Source: Blattamonas nauphoetae (lineage: Eukaryota > Preaxostyla > Oxymonadida). From it: a DNA stretch of 20,456 nucleotides. The first letter of the stretch is position 1; the number at the start of each line of letters is the position of its first letter. The DNA lies in the NCBI GenBank assembly GCA_033064195.1, contig JARBJD010000726.1, positions 1 to 20,456 of the forward strand, read 5' to 3'. The notes below the pieces were generated by a model. It did no database searches. It saw nothing but the letters and a program-made list of their open reading frames with translations, and was not told the DNA's origin. Below are positions 9,300 to 19,612 of the stretch, one piece after another. A program made the translations under genes and the position numbers.

Positions 9300-9441
9300 C
9301 TCAGAGAGAATGTATGATGGGGAATTGGATTCTTTGAAGCAGAGGAGAAAATGTGTTGGGATGCGACACTAAGAGACAACAAAGGTCTCAATCAACCCAC
9401 AAGTCAGTTTTCGTTCATATGTTCAACCACATCAGCTCAGT
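9300..9441. other. 5' flank of the transposase-like gene
   Basis: Upstream (on minus) of the ATG at 9299. The frame stays open back to a TTAG at about 9330 preceded by a T/C-rich run on the minus strand, so a spliced 5' exon or leader is possible. No terminal inverted repeat matching the 3' flank was found by eye. Confidence 0.4.
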
Positions 9442-9772
9442 AAATCCACCTCGAACGACCCGCTTCTCCCCTCCAATCAACCTCAAATGACCCGCTTCTC
9501 CCCTCCAATCCACCTCGAATGACCCGCTTCCCCCTCCAATCCACCTCGAATGACCCTCTTAACACCTCCAATCCACCTCGAATGACCCGCTTCTCCCCTC
9601 CAATCCACCTCGAATGACCCGCTTTCCCCCTCCAATCAACCTCGAATGACCCTCTTAACACCTCCAATCCACCTCGAATGACCCGCTTCCCCCCTCCAAT
9701 CCACCTCGAATGACCCGCTTCTCCCCTCCAATCAACCTCGAATGACCCGCTTCCTACCTCCAATCCACCTCG
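9442..9772. repeat. 32-bp pyrimidine-rich minisatellite, about 10 copies
   Basis: Copies of a 32-bp unit with core CAATCCACCTCGAATGACC followed by CGCTTCTCCCCTC. Variants end in CTCTTAACAC, CGCTTCCCCC or CGCTTCCTAC, and some start CAATCAACCTC. The minus-strand reading (RGEAGHSRWIGG-like repeats) is frame-unstable because 32 is not divisible by three and unit lengths vary. I treat it as noncoding. Confidence 0.9.
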
Positions 9773-9802
9773 TATTGCTCTCCCTATCACTGGTGTACCT
9801 CA

Positions 9803-9935
9803 TCTTCTCCCCCATCCCATCACAAACTTCCCTCTTCCTTCCCCCATCCCATCACAAACTCCCCTCTTCCTTCCCCCATCCCATCACAAACTCCCCTCTT
9901 CCTTCCCCCATCCCATCACAAACTTCCCTCTTCCC
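9803..9935. repeat. Second 32-bp tandem repeat, four copies
   Basis: Four nearly identical units with core CCCATCCCATCACAAACT and tail CCCTCTTCCTTCC, at about 9808-9932. It is pyrimidine-rich like the preceding array but with a different unit. The near identity of the copies implies recent expansion. Confidence 0.88.
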
Positions 9936-10340
9936 ACCTCCACTTCTCCACAAATAGCGTCATTGGCATCATCAAACGTTGACCGCACCAATTTATGTTC
10001 CACCAGCATTGCCACGTCACCGGCGTGAACTCTCCTTCTCCCGTCCATCATAACATGCCCAATCACCCTCCTCGACGAGTGTCAGTCGCCCTCCACACAC
10101 GCCTTGCAGATTCTCCTGTTTGTGATTTGAATGTCGCCTTCCACTCCCAAACAGACAATCTCGACTCTATCGGACTCCACACTCTGCCAATTCCTCTCTA
10201 AGAATCGGAAATATTCGCATTTGAGCAGTCTTTTGACAAATTTAAACATTGTCAGAAACCAATCACGCCTAGCGATATAAAATACCTTCAAACCCCTTGC
10301 CAAACTCTCTGCTGACTTTTGGATCGATCTCACCTCCGAA
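9936..10340. other. Stretch with no confidently assigned gene
   Basis: Open frames exist on minus (83 codons at 10082-10333, and 60 codons at 9884-10066) and in broken pieces on plus. The plus-strand pieces, such as LSKNRKYSHLSSLLTNLN and AKLSADFWIDLTSEM, may be the decayed 5' part of the pseudogene that follows. Neither strand gives a recognisable domain. Confidence 0.4.
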
Positions 10341-13300
10341 ATGATTGACCAGCTCTCTTATTCGCGTTTGTTATTTTCCCTCCTTCCCATTTTCACTCCA
10401 TTTCCTTCGTTCAGAAGAAGAACCAGTGGAAGGACTCCTCATCTCACTCCATTCATCAATTTCACAAACAAAAACTCCCCAAAAAGTCCATTCAGCCATT
10501 CAAACATTCGGAATTCCCCAAACCGGCCCTTTTTTGGACTCACAAACTCTCAGTCACGCACAAACATCACCTGATCTTCTCGTCTTGATGTTCGAATACT
10601 CTTTCGGCTTACAAACACAGGAAGTGGTAGAACTGCTCACATTCAAGCCATTTGAGCTCCAACTCCTGTTTGAGTTTGTAGACGAAGAACAATACCAAAC
10701 CCACTCCATCTCTTCCTCCATACTCTTTCTCAACCACTCGGAAGAAATTGTCAAACTATGTGGAGATGACAGCACTACCATCTCATTTATCGCTCAAATT
10801 CTCACTCTCAGCATCACGAACTCCTCCGACATCGTCGCAGAGTATTCATCAGCTGGTCAGATCACATTTTCCGAGTCTATGCTCGAGCTCGACAAAACAA
10901 ACGAAGTATTCGAACAATTGGTACAACTAGTGGCTATCAATCAAGATCAGACAGCGTCAAGCTTCCTGTTCTTTCGTTCTCACCTCACTCGGCCGTGTTG
11001 TGGTAGTGGTTCACTGGCCTTGACCCGAACCAGCTAAAACTTACAAAAACTGACCTACTAAACAACAACTCGTTCCTCTCCATCCTCCTCACCCAAAGAT
11101 CTCTACGACCAACGTTGGCTCCAGATTTCACGACACTTTTGGTCAGCCTGAGCAAGCTCCTAATGTTCACGGTTTTGCCTCTTTCTCTGGACTATTGTTC
11201 GAAAACAGATGGGAGGACTTCATCCGGGTGAATGAAGCGATCTTGGCTGTCGTCGAGCGAGTTCAACGAAGGACCAGACTTGATGGATCGGAATTAGCCT
11301 TTCCACCGCTCATTCAAACCGACCTCCTCTCTGAAGTCACCAGTACCCTTCTGAAAGTGGTTGAAAAAAAGACAGAAGAACATACACACAAACTTGTGTC
11401 AACGGCTATCCAATCATCTCTTACACTCGACAGCATCCCGGAGAAATATGAATCGCTCTTCGTACTATCTGTTCCGCTTCTGCAACGATCTATTTCGTTC
11501 CTCCTGCACCTTTGGACCGTATTCGCTTCACTTGTCGAAGGGGAACCCACAACAGTTTCTTCGTTCGTGTCATTGCTCAGATTTGTGTCTCTGCTTCAAA
11601 ATTGGCAACTGACCTTGACTGGAATCAAGTCTTTCGTCCACATCTTCTACTCTCTCCTCCATACAAAGGATCCCCGCCTTTCACTCCTCTTCCAGTTTCT
11701 TGTCTCTTTTCCGACGTGCCCAACATCAACCCGAAACTGAAGTGGTTTTTTTGACCTCGTACACACTCTCCTCGACGAAAAGAAGGCGTTTCTGCACCCT
11801 CCCATCTTTTTAGACTCGCTGCTCACTGCCACCCCAGTCTTCCTCTTCTGCCCTTCTCCACTCTTCTGCAATGGAGATTGGCGAACAAAGTGTGTGGGGC
11901 GGGAGAGGTTGATTTGTGTGTTCTCACACTCTCCTCCCTCCTCACCAACACCCACGTGGCTGTTACCCAGTTCAACCAGGAATCAGGTGAAGGCAGTTGG
12001 TGTGTTGTCGACCAGAAAGCGACGAGAGACAAAGAAGAGCGTAAGTGCGTTTGAAGAGAAGATGAGCGAAACAGAAGCACAGAATTCCAAACCAGCCGCT
12101 GAACAAGACGAGCCAAAAGAACAAGCTGATGACGACAACGAACTATTCCAATCTCATTCCTGACGGATGGAAATCCGGGCAGGATGGAAGGAACCGATGT
12201 GTTCATGGTTGAGGAGGGAGAATGGGAGGAGGAGAAGGAAGATGGAGAGGAAGAGGCAAGTGGAGAGGGGGAGAGGAAGTGAAAGAAGAGCCACAACAAC
12301 AAGAACAAGAAGGGGAGGGGATAATCGAAGAGTTTCAAACGAAGACTGAAGAGGAAACAGCGACAGGCAAAGGATAAGCGGAGAAAGATCCACACCCGCA
12401 GGAAGGAGGAAAAGAACAAAAGACAGATGGTGGCGAACCAGAAGCGAAGGAAGACGAAGACGCAACTGCTCAACCAGACGAAATGGAACAGAATCAGGAA
12501 TGTCCGTCTTCCCAACACACTCCCGGGTCTTCGCCTCTCTCCACAAAGCACCCTCTCTCCTCTCCTATTCATACAGACATCTCACACCACACTCCTTGTC
12601 ACTCCAACCACAATGTCCAGTCTCCACCAGATTTCGATGCTGAGTGGCACTCGTATTCGCATGTTTGGGATTTGGTGGACACCATTGTGTTTTTGGGTGG
12701 GTGGATGGAGAATGAGAGGAAGGGAGGGAAGCAGAATGAGTTTGAGCTGATGACACAACATATCGGACTTGTTATTGTGAACTCACTGGTTGGAATGAAG
12801 TCGGAGTGGGAAAGAGTGATGAACGAGGAGAAAAGGAGAGGAAGAAGGTCGTTGTCAAATTCATGATCGACAGTCTCCTCTCGTTCATCCGAAAAGAGAT
12901 GAAGACAAGAACTATCAAGCTTGTCACTCTGAATCCCACTCGCATCGTCGACAACGCCCAATCCGAGCTGATCGTCGTCTTCTTCCCTCCTCTCTGCTCG
13001 ACTGGCTTGGACGAGACTAAACGGGCACCAAACGCGTTCGAGATGTCAGTGGTTGGATTCGACGAGTTCAGCATCGAGCCGCTATTTGTCACAGCTGGCG
13101 AGAAATCAATGCTTTTGAACAGTCATCTGAAAACAACACGGATGAGTGTGGGAGAAGAGGTGGAGGAAGGAAGAGAAGAAGAGGGAGGATCAACTTGAGT
13201 AACAGCTCAAGCATATCGTGCGAGCGAGGGCTCAAGCGAGTAAGGAGCGAGAAGAAGCCAATCCATTCCCACCGAAACCAAAGGATCAAATCGAAAGGGC

Positions 13301-13990
13301 AAGGCGGGAGATTATGAAAGTGAAGAGAGAGCGAGAGGATAAGCAGATGCAGATGGAAGAAGAAGAAAAGGAGAGGAAGAGACAGGAAATAGAGAGAAAG
13401 CAGCTATCATATCTCCCCTCATGCACTGAATGACAATGCGACTCGCCAACTGCAGCAACTGTGTCGCCTGCTCTGACGGACTCCCCATGCTGTTAAACTT
13501 CCTGGCAGCTCACCTTATCTCCTGTCCTCCACTCTTACTCTCCACCGCTCTTCATCGTCCTCAGAGCAGAAAGTGAAGAACAATGAACTCCTCATTTTTC
13601 ATCAGCTGCAAGACGATAGCTTATCGTCAACAGTGAGCAGTCTTGTCTGCCATCGCTCCACGCCGTCTTCCATCCCTCACGTTGATGAATATCTTCTACC
13701 GGCTGTTTATGTCATCTGTACTGCGCAACCTTACTGAAGAAGACCAGTTCTGGTGAAGGAAATGATCGTAGAGTTCTCCATCGAAGTACTGTCTCAGTTT
13801 CCAGTTCGTTCGTTCCCAAGGATATGTCTGCTGATGGTTATTGGGAGGAGGATGGAAAGAACACTGCGAACGCGAACACCCTGCTCTTTTCATCTCTCTC
13901 GTTCGCAGAATCCCTCCAAATCACATCATGCTCCTTCTCTTCTTCGATGAATGACTCGATCCTTCTGGATAAACTCAGAATCTGACGCTC
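10341..13990 (+). pseudogene. Large decayed protein gene, unidentified, with acidic and coiled-coil middle
   Basis: Successive plus-strand open segments in shifting frames read as one long protein. First comes a helical part (DLLVLMFEYSFGLQTQEVVE, EIVKLCGDDSTTISFIAQIL), then FTTLLVSLSKLL and LLFENRWEDFIRVNEAILAV up to 11737, then FCNGDWRTKCVG (about 11880). A Glu/Lys/Gln-rich stretch follows (12060-12480), then VWDLVDTIVFLGGWMENER (12660), FMIDSLLSFIRKEMKTRTIK (12860) and VVGFDEFSIEPLFV. A charged coiled coil comes next (QIERARREIMKVKRERED, 13290-13400), and finally LLFSSLSFAESLQITSC near 13900. Breaks seen: frame changes near 10970, 11150, 11900, 12840 and 13440; stops TAG 11004-11006, TGA 11738-11740, TAA 12375-12377 and TAA 13200-13202. 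The intact gene at 7.2-9.3 kb argues against pervasive sequencing error. No family is recognised. The 5' limit is uncertain. Confidence 0.6.
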
Positions 13991-14147
13991 TCTTCGTTCT
14001 TTTCGTTTCTAGCGCACATTCCTCTCTCATAAAACTTCACCATCGATCTTTTTTCTCTCGATAGTTTTTCATAAAATTAAATCAATGACAAAATTGACGA
14101 AATGAGCTGAAATTACTTGATCTCGTTGGCAGGGCCGTAAAATGGAT
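13991..14147. other. Short spacer
   Basis: AT-rich bases between the plus-strand pseudogene remnants and minus-strand remnants. No feature identified. Confidence 0.4.
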
Positions 14148-14800
14148 CTACAGATCAAGAGAACACCTTTCATGATCTATTGAGGGTCTGCGACATTTAA
14201 GCTTCATTTTCCGGTCGTTTAAAGGTGGATTGGATAACCCAGAGGGGAGAGAACGATCAGACACAATTTCAATGTGGTGAGGAGAATTTGTGATGATACC
14301 GCCCGTGAAAACCTTCCCCGTAGCTTCTGCTTCATTTTCACGGAAATGGTAACCATCCGCCAACTGGAGGACAGAATTGGAATGAGGACTGATTGAACGA
14401 GCACGATCGTAATGTATCCGGGAATTTGCCGTACTTTCACTTCATTGCTGGTCATCTTGATCACTTATTGGTCATTCCATATGAACGAATCATCCCAAGT
14501 TACGCTAAGTTGGATTCCAATGAAAAATGAAAAGTGTCGTTGTTCAGAACTCCCAAAGTGGTGAAACATGAAAGTAGCATTCACCAAGCGATGTAAAAGT
14601 GATCGTTGTGTGTTTATCTTCAGATGTTGTGGAGTTTGAGAAACGAAAGGAAGTGATGAGCCTGGCTGAATCACAGCGACAGAAACGGTGAGGTTGGGAA
14701 AGAGGGACGTGAAGATGAGGAGGAGTGGTGTTTTGCCAATAAAAGAAGAATAGAGTTCACTTGACTTGAATCTCATTCGACGACTGGACAACACTTGTCT
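14148..14800 (-). pseudogene. Unidentified minus-strand coding remnants
   Basis: Three overlapping minus-strand open stretches read as protein in shifting frames. From the 5' side: NLTVSVAVIQPGSSLPFVSQ and LVNATFMFHHFGSSEQRHFS (14794-14465), then QIPGYITIVLVQSVLIPIL, then ADGYHFRENEAEATGKVFTG and SPHHIEIVSDRSLPSG (14345-14150). The mix of beta-prone segments and exposed loops vaguely suggests a lectin- or SPRY-like fold, but no diagnostic motif is present, so no name is given. It may be the 3' part of the remnant at 14950-15720 or a separate gene. Confidence 0.4.
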
Positions 14801-14949
14801 GCGATGGAGGCAAAGCAGAGAGTTTCAGGGTTGTGTAAAGTGACTGGTGGGTGGAGATAAGTTAGAAAGCGAGGAGGTGGGAGCGAGTGGGCGTCGATTG
14901 ACAGCAATGATGGAGAAACTGTCTGAGTGGCAAAATCGTTGCTAAACGT

Positions 14950-15720
14950 AATCCGAAACTCAGTTGAGGCCGAAGATGGAATTGAACACGTTTCGTCTGA
15001 GTGTTTGATTGTCTTTGCTGCAAAATACTCGCGTCAAGAAGAGCCGGTGGTTTTCAACGAAGAAACAGTGAGAGATTGTGATTGAATGAGGAGGAATGAA
15101 TAAATGTAGACCAGTGATGTCAGTCAGAGATGGGACTGCTTGAAGTGCGTAGGATTTCTTATTATCTTCTCCGTTTGCAATTTCAGCGGAAAGCATGGCG
15201 ATGATCGGCTTGAACTCATCGTCCAGCAATTTCATTCTGTGAAGAACGCACAGCGTATTCGCAGCTGTACGTTTACTGTCCTCAAAAGCCTTCCTCGTTC
15301 ACGACTGTAAAATTCTTGGTAAATTTCCAGAATCTTCCTTTTGTCAAAAACTGTGTGTGATTCGTTGTCCGGTATCATCAGGGCGCCAGCGAGGATAATA
15401 TTATGCAACGTTGTGACGAATTCATGTGTGATGTCCATGTTAGGGTGTTCAAGCAAGCAGATGAGGACAGGGAGAGTGGGTGGTTTGACGAGGTGAATCT
15501 TTTCGTCAGTTGTTCCTTGAGACAAGTCACATATCGAAACGAATGTTTCCTCAACAACACTATGCATGGACGTCTCCTATTTTCATTGATTGGCAGCAAC
15601 ATTTGGAGAGTCTTGATGTTCGAACTCAACGGTGGCAGCGTCGATTGTGCTGAGAGAGCTTGTTTGACCTGGTCCGCTGGGCCAAGAGCATGACTTCGTT
15701 TCACTGAGACATTCGGGTGT
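14950..15720 (-). pseudogene. Decayed alpha-helical (ARM/HEAT-like) repeat protein
   Basis: Minus-strand segments read as helical repeats: TLPPLSSNIKTLQMLLPIN (about 15600), then SVVEETFVSICDLSQGTTDE (15560-15500), PTLPVLICLLEHPNMDITHE, FVTTLHNIILAGALMIPDNE and KILEIYQEFYSRE (to about 15300). A one-base frame change near 15295 then moves reading to KAFEDSKRTAANTLCVLHRM, followed by LLDDEFKPIIAMLSAEIANG (15230-15170) and SYALQAVPSLTDITG. Another break lies near 15580, where the preceding frame meets TGA and TAG before ETSMHSVV. The spacing of paired hydrophobic helices resembles armadillo/HEAT proteins. This is inference from pattern only, and the partner or function is unknown. Confidence 0.5.
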
Positions 15721-15939
15721 GATGGAGTGCGATGTAGTGATGTGACTGGGGTGGATCCTTGCGTCTTCTATTTTGTCTTCGGTGCCGTAGAAGTCTTTAG
15801 TTTAGCCTGATTAGCAGCAGCTACTTTGGCTTTCGCTTTGGTTGGAGGTATTATCCATGAGTAGATGGAGGATGACACGGAGGATGAGAATGGATCGGCC
15901 CTCATGACGGAGTATTAGGATTCGATGACTCTGGATAGA

Positions 15940-17830
15940 ATCAAGATACGTCTCTCCACAATAGTCTAGACACCATGTCGGTCCAGTATTTAGTAAAAGC
16001 ATGGAACTCTCTGTAAGTACAGAATGGTAAAGGCAGTAGGATAAAGGTGTGGTGAAAGAACATAGACGGCTAAAAAAAAGTCGGGAGGGTTGAGTGAGTC
16101 ATCATATTCCATTTCCTCGGCAGTTGCCTGGGCAATGATGTCCAAAATACGGGTAATGGGGACGGCATCTTGAAGAATGCCTATGTGGTCACAGCCACGG
16201 TATGTGTGGAACTAAACGAGCGAGGTGTCTCTCCACAAGTGGGGTGACTGCGAAGGACGAGAAAAGAGGGAGAATAAGGCGAGGGAAGGGAGAGCAAGAA
16301 GAATGGCAAGAAAGGGCACAGAGAGAGATGGAACGGGAAAGAGACACACTACTGAGTGAAACAGTCGGAACTGTGCCATCACCATCCATGTAGTAATCAG
16401 AATGCGTGTCTGACGTCCAGCGCTGTCTGGTTGCATTCAGAATCACACCGGCAGTGGCATTGATACCTAACGACGATGAAGAAGATCAGAAAAGAAGGAA
16501 ACACGAATGATGGGCAGAAAAGGCAAGATAAACGGAGAATGATGGAGAGAGCATGGGAATGGCAGAAACAGGAGGAATACAGACCAATCGAGTACATCAC
16601 GTGTGTCATCACCTTCGGTAGGACGAGAGGCTGGTCGGTGTTGTTTCGTGTGCGTTGGACGGCTGTCTTCACACAGGCCTTGCCTGCCGGGTTGTCAGTC
16701 CACGTCATGTTCTTCATTAAGATTTTGCACACATTGTCACCTTTGCAAGATGGGAGAGATGGGAGAGTTAGAGAAGGAGAGAGTGGGGAAGGGAGGAGAT
16801 GACAGAGGAGAGACGGGGAGAGGATTGTGGGTGATTTGAAGATGTGAACGAAAATGGTCAATAAGATGAAGGATGAAGTGGAAAGCACACTTTTGAGGCC
16901 GGACAACGACGCAGTCGTCGTCGAAGGTGTTCTTGTTGGGGATCATCCAGTGCAGACAGGCGCAATCTTGCGTCAGAGTACTGATTGTGGATGCTCCTAC
17001 CTGCGATGGAAAGAACGACAAAGAATGAACGAGTACAACAGAAAAATGGTGTGAATCATCAATAATACCTAAAGAAGGCTCAGCTCTCCCAGCATACCCA
17101 TGAGAACAGTCACTTTCGTGGTGACGCTGAAAACCCATCCGCCATTGGAGCACCACCGAAGGGAGCACCCGAAGTGATGACAGCAAAGATGTATGTGTCT
17201 ATCCAGGATCATCTACGACGCTACTTGTCAGAAAGCGGTAGGTGATAATGTCATCTGTACTGTGCCCGCACAGCACGACCTTCTTGTTGTTGTTACTGTG
17301 AGGAATGGGGAAGAGGGGACACACGCGCGGAAGGCGGGTTCCGCGTTTTGAGATCTTTGTCAGACGGAAAGGTTGGGTTGTCGTTGACGTTGACGAGTCT
17401 CCAATCATACTAACCTAGACGAGAAAAGAAGTATGAAGAAAAGAAAGAATGAGAGAGATTGAGGGACACACAGGGCAGCGTTCTGATACTTCCGCTCGAC
17501 ATAGCCTGCTTCGGAAAGAGCTCTCGTGAGTTTGTCCAGTCAGCTGTTGAGGAAATTGACGCCCGATAGGAACAGAAATGAGAGTGAAGGAGAAGTTGGG
17601 AGGAATGGAAGACAGTGATGGAGGATGAGGGGATGAAAAGTGGGTAGAGGCACACAAACAATCTGCCGAAGTCTTTCACATGAACGTTGAAATGGGTACT
17701 GTCAGATTGGTCATGGCTGTTGTGTTGAACGTTTGTCTGATGTTCTTCATCCATCCCGTGGAAATGACAACACAGGCGAAGTTTCCATCACGTGAAATGA
17801 TCGAACGGAAAAGCTACAATGAGGGAAGGA
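15940..17830 (-). pseudogene. LCAT/phospholipase-family (alpha/beta-hydrolase) pseudogene with introns
   Basis: Minus-strand exons carry family landmarks in order. These are CVVISTGWMKNIRQTF (about 17750), FNVHVKDFG (about 17670), LDKLTRALSEAGYVERKYQN (17545-17490), YDWRLVNVNDNP (from 17409), KKVVLCGHSTDDIITYRFL (nucleophile elbow, about 17260), TYIFAVITSGAPFGGAPMA (about 17160), CKILMKNMTWTDNPAGKAC (about 16700), YYMDGDGTVPTVSLS (about 16375) and CDHIGILQDAVPITRIL (catalytic-His region, about 16185). LCAT-family enzymes move or hydrolyse acyl groups of phospholipids. GT..AG introns separate several exons, for example 16467-16612 (146 nt). Damage: an in-frame TGA just before LDKLTRAL, a one-base frameshift before the TYIFAV block (TAG at 17199-17201), and a frame change before the His block. 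GHSTD has Asp where GHSxG has Gly. The family call is good, the limits approximate. Confidence 0.72.
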
Positions 17831-17949
17831 AAAATGATGGAGAGGGAGATCGAACCTCTGATGGCAGGGGAAGGCGAGGTTGGGCGAGAGGGAGTGAAGA
17901 CGTGTGGGAGGGTGCTTGGTCAACGAGGATGCAGATATGCTGACTGAGA

Positions 17950-18263
17950 GATGTTCAAAGAGATGCAAAGATTAGAGGGCAGAGCACACCGAGTTTTATC
18001 TCACTTCTTTCTTCACAGCCTGTGATGGGGAAGCACTGAGCTTTTCTCAGCTGAGGGAAGGGACGTTGGAAGGAGAAAGTGTTGAGCACTGTGAGGATGT
18101 CTTGCTGGGAGAGAGATAGAAGAAAGAAAAAATGAGCATACAGGTGAGATAGAGGAGGAACAACGCGAAAAACGACGGAGAAGCCAAATATGTTAGATTG
18201 ATGTGAGATGACAAAATAGAGAGAACATACTGTATCCAAAATACTGATGGCAATTTTATTCAT
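17950..18263 (-). CDS. Possible short spliced gene or 5' exons
   Basis: An ATG at 18263 starts MNKIAISILDT, followed by a canonical GTATGT donor at 18230 and a pyrimidine-rich TCTCTCTCCCAG acceptor at 18105 (126-nt intron). The second part continues QDILTVLNTFSFQRPFPQLR and CFPITGCEERSEIKLGVLCP to a stop near 17955. It could be an independent small protein or the far 5' end of the LCAT-like remnant downstream. No LCAT N-terminal motif is seen. The intron length is a multiple of three and the frame is open through it, so even the splicing is not certain. Confidence 0.3.
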
Positions 18264-18416
18264 GACAAAACTGCAGTAGACAGACAGCGAAATCGGAAAA
18301 CGCCCTTTCAGAAAATCTCTGACAGAATATCACAATTATGGTTCGATCACACCACATCGGAAAGTTGAGCAGTCTTGGAGATCAAAACTTCAAGAATCTC
18401 AATTAAAGAATACATA
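18264..18416. other. Spacer
   Basis: No supported feature. It is AT-rich and may include a further degraded copy of the repeat that follows. Confidence 0.35.
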
Positions 18417-18833
18417 TCATCTCAATTGGTGAAGGATGTACGGATTTTGAGAAATTGTCCATTCTAGGTTTTGAACGATGATGTCAAAAATATTGTCCCA
18501 TTTGAAATGCTGACATGAAGTGCCACAACACCGTAATTGTGAAATACCAAACATGGAGGAAGACGATGAGAACAAAATATGGACAGGATGGCGATTTAAT
18601 GGATATTGGATGTAAATTTCACGATTCAAGTCAATTGATGATTTTGACTCGTTGTACAACCAGGGACAATAGAACACCGTCGGAGATTGTGGAAACCTGA
18701 GAATGTGAAGAGGAGGGATGAAGCGATGTGAAGGAATATGAGATTTCAGGATGATGGAAGAAGAGTCTCGATTTGGAGAATGAAAATCACGTTTTACGTC
18801 ATGGGTTGATAGTTTTAACTCATTACACAACAA
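18417..18833 (-). repeat. Diverged tandem repeat of about 171 bp, three copies, open on the minus strand
   Basis: A 138-codon minus-strand frame contains three aligned units: LCNELKLSTHDVKRDFHSPN, LYNESKSSIDLNREIYIQYP and FDIIVQNLEWTISQNPYIL. At DNA level TTAACTCATTACACAAC (ending 18831), TTGACTCGTTGTACAAC (ending 18660) and a weaker copy ending about 18485 are spaced 171 and 175 bp. The downstream halves of the first two units also align (GGTTTCCACAATCTCCGACG with GGTATTTCACAATTACGG on minus). The unit is about 57 codons. It may be a protein repeat of unknown family or a decayed noncoding satellite. The preserved frame across copies slightly favours coding origin. Confidence 0.5.
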
Positions 18834-18861
18834 AGAGAGACTTTATAATGATGACTCACTG

Positions 18862-19612
18862 TTGAACAAATTGCGGAGATCACCTACAATCACCTTTGAA
18901 AATGTCCTATCCATGTTCCGTTCAACCTTTTCGTTCTGTGCAAGTTATCTCACGCTGCCAGTATCAAGACCTTGTTCATACGTTCTCGGCCAACTCGAAT
19001 ACCCTTCATCTCTCGAGACAGAGTACGACGGCGAGGATGTCGAACTCAAACATTCGAATCTTCGCTTCATTGGACAAGACCACTCGATCATTGTTCAACC
19101 GGAAGTTGCCTCAAACGGCCTCTTCGTTGTGCTGGAGTTGTCTCACTCTCGAAAACGTGAGCCTGTCGATGAATGGAGCATCGTCCTTCGTGTTCGTTTC
19201 GTCCGACTCCTCGTTTGAGTTTGTTGACTGTGATTGGGCTGACCACCACATTTGCTCGCCGATTGCAGTTGTCGCAGGGGTACAGTTGGATTCTCTGGAT
19301 TCCGGATGGAATCGACGATCGTTGAAAAGTCGCTCGTGGACTCGACATCAGCAAACACGACAGTGAGTGTCTCAGCGTCCGCATACAAGAATGTGACCGT
19401 GACATCGACATCACCAATGCTGCTCGGCTTCGACGAGATTTGAAGATTTCTTCGAGTTCATTCAAAACCATCACTTTCGTCCCATCGTCCAACGATGACA
19501 TTGATGAAAATGTCATCTCTTGGTATTCTCGACCACAGTCTGCCCAACAATACAGCGGTATCGAAGCAACCCAGTGATTTCCGAGGGCTTCGAGGACACA
19601 ATCGAATAGAAC
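18862..19612 (+). pseudogene. Frameshifted beta-helix-like (pectin-lyase-fold type) protein gene
   Basis: Plus-strand reading switches frame but keeps one theme of short serine-rich beta strands. The pieces are DVELKHSNLRFIGQDHSIIV and VASNGLFVV (to about 19130), then SCLTLENVSLSMNGASSFVF and SDSSFEFVDCDWADHH in another frame (19140-19250), then IVEKSLVDSTSANTTVSVSA and YKNVTVTSTSPMLLGF (19315-19440). The order 'LTLENVSL..SSFVFVSSDSSFEFVDC' is typical of parallel beta-helix repeats, as in pectin-lyase-fold and autotransporter-like surface proteins. At least two frame changes occur (near 19135 and 19290), and after 19441 a stop and scattered stops follow. Probably a truncated member of a large surface-protein family. 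The fold call is inference. Confidence 0.55.

Noticed and set aside
9437-9790. 117-codon minus-strand Gly/Arg/Trp repeat protein
   Set aside because: It lies entirely in a 32-bp minisatellite whose unit lengths vary, so the frame cannot be maintained by selection. It is repeat-derived.
11823-12572. 249-codon minus-strand Leu/Ser/Phe-rich frame as a membrane protein
   Set aside because: It is antisense to the Glu/Lys-rich (GAA/GAG) stretch of the plus-strand pseudogene. Hydrophobic Leu/Phe/Ser runs are the expected shadow.
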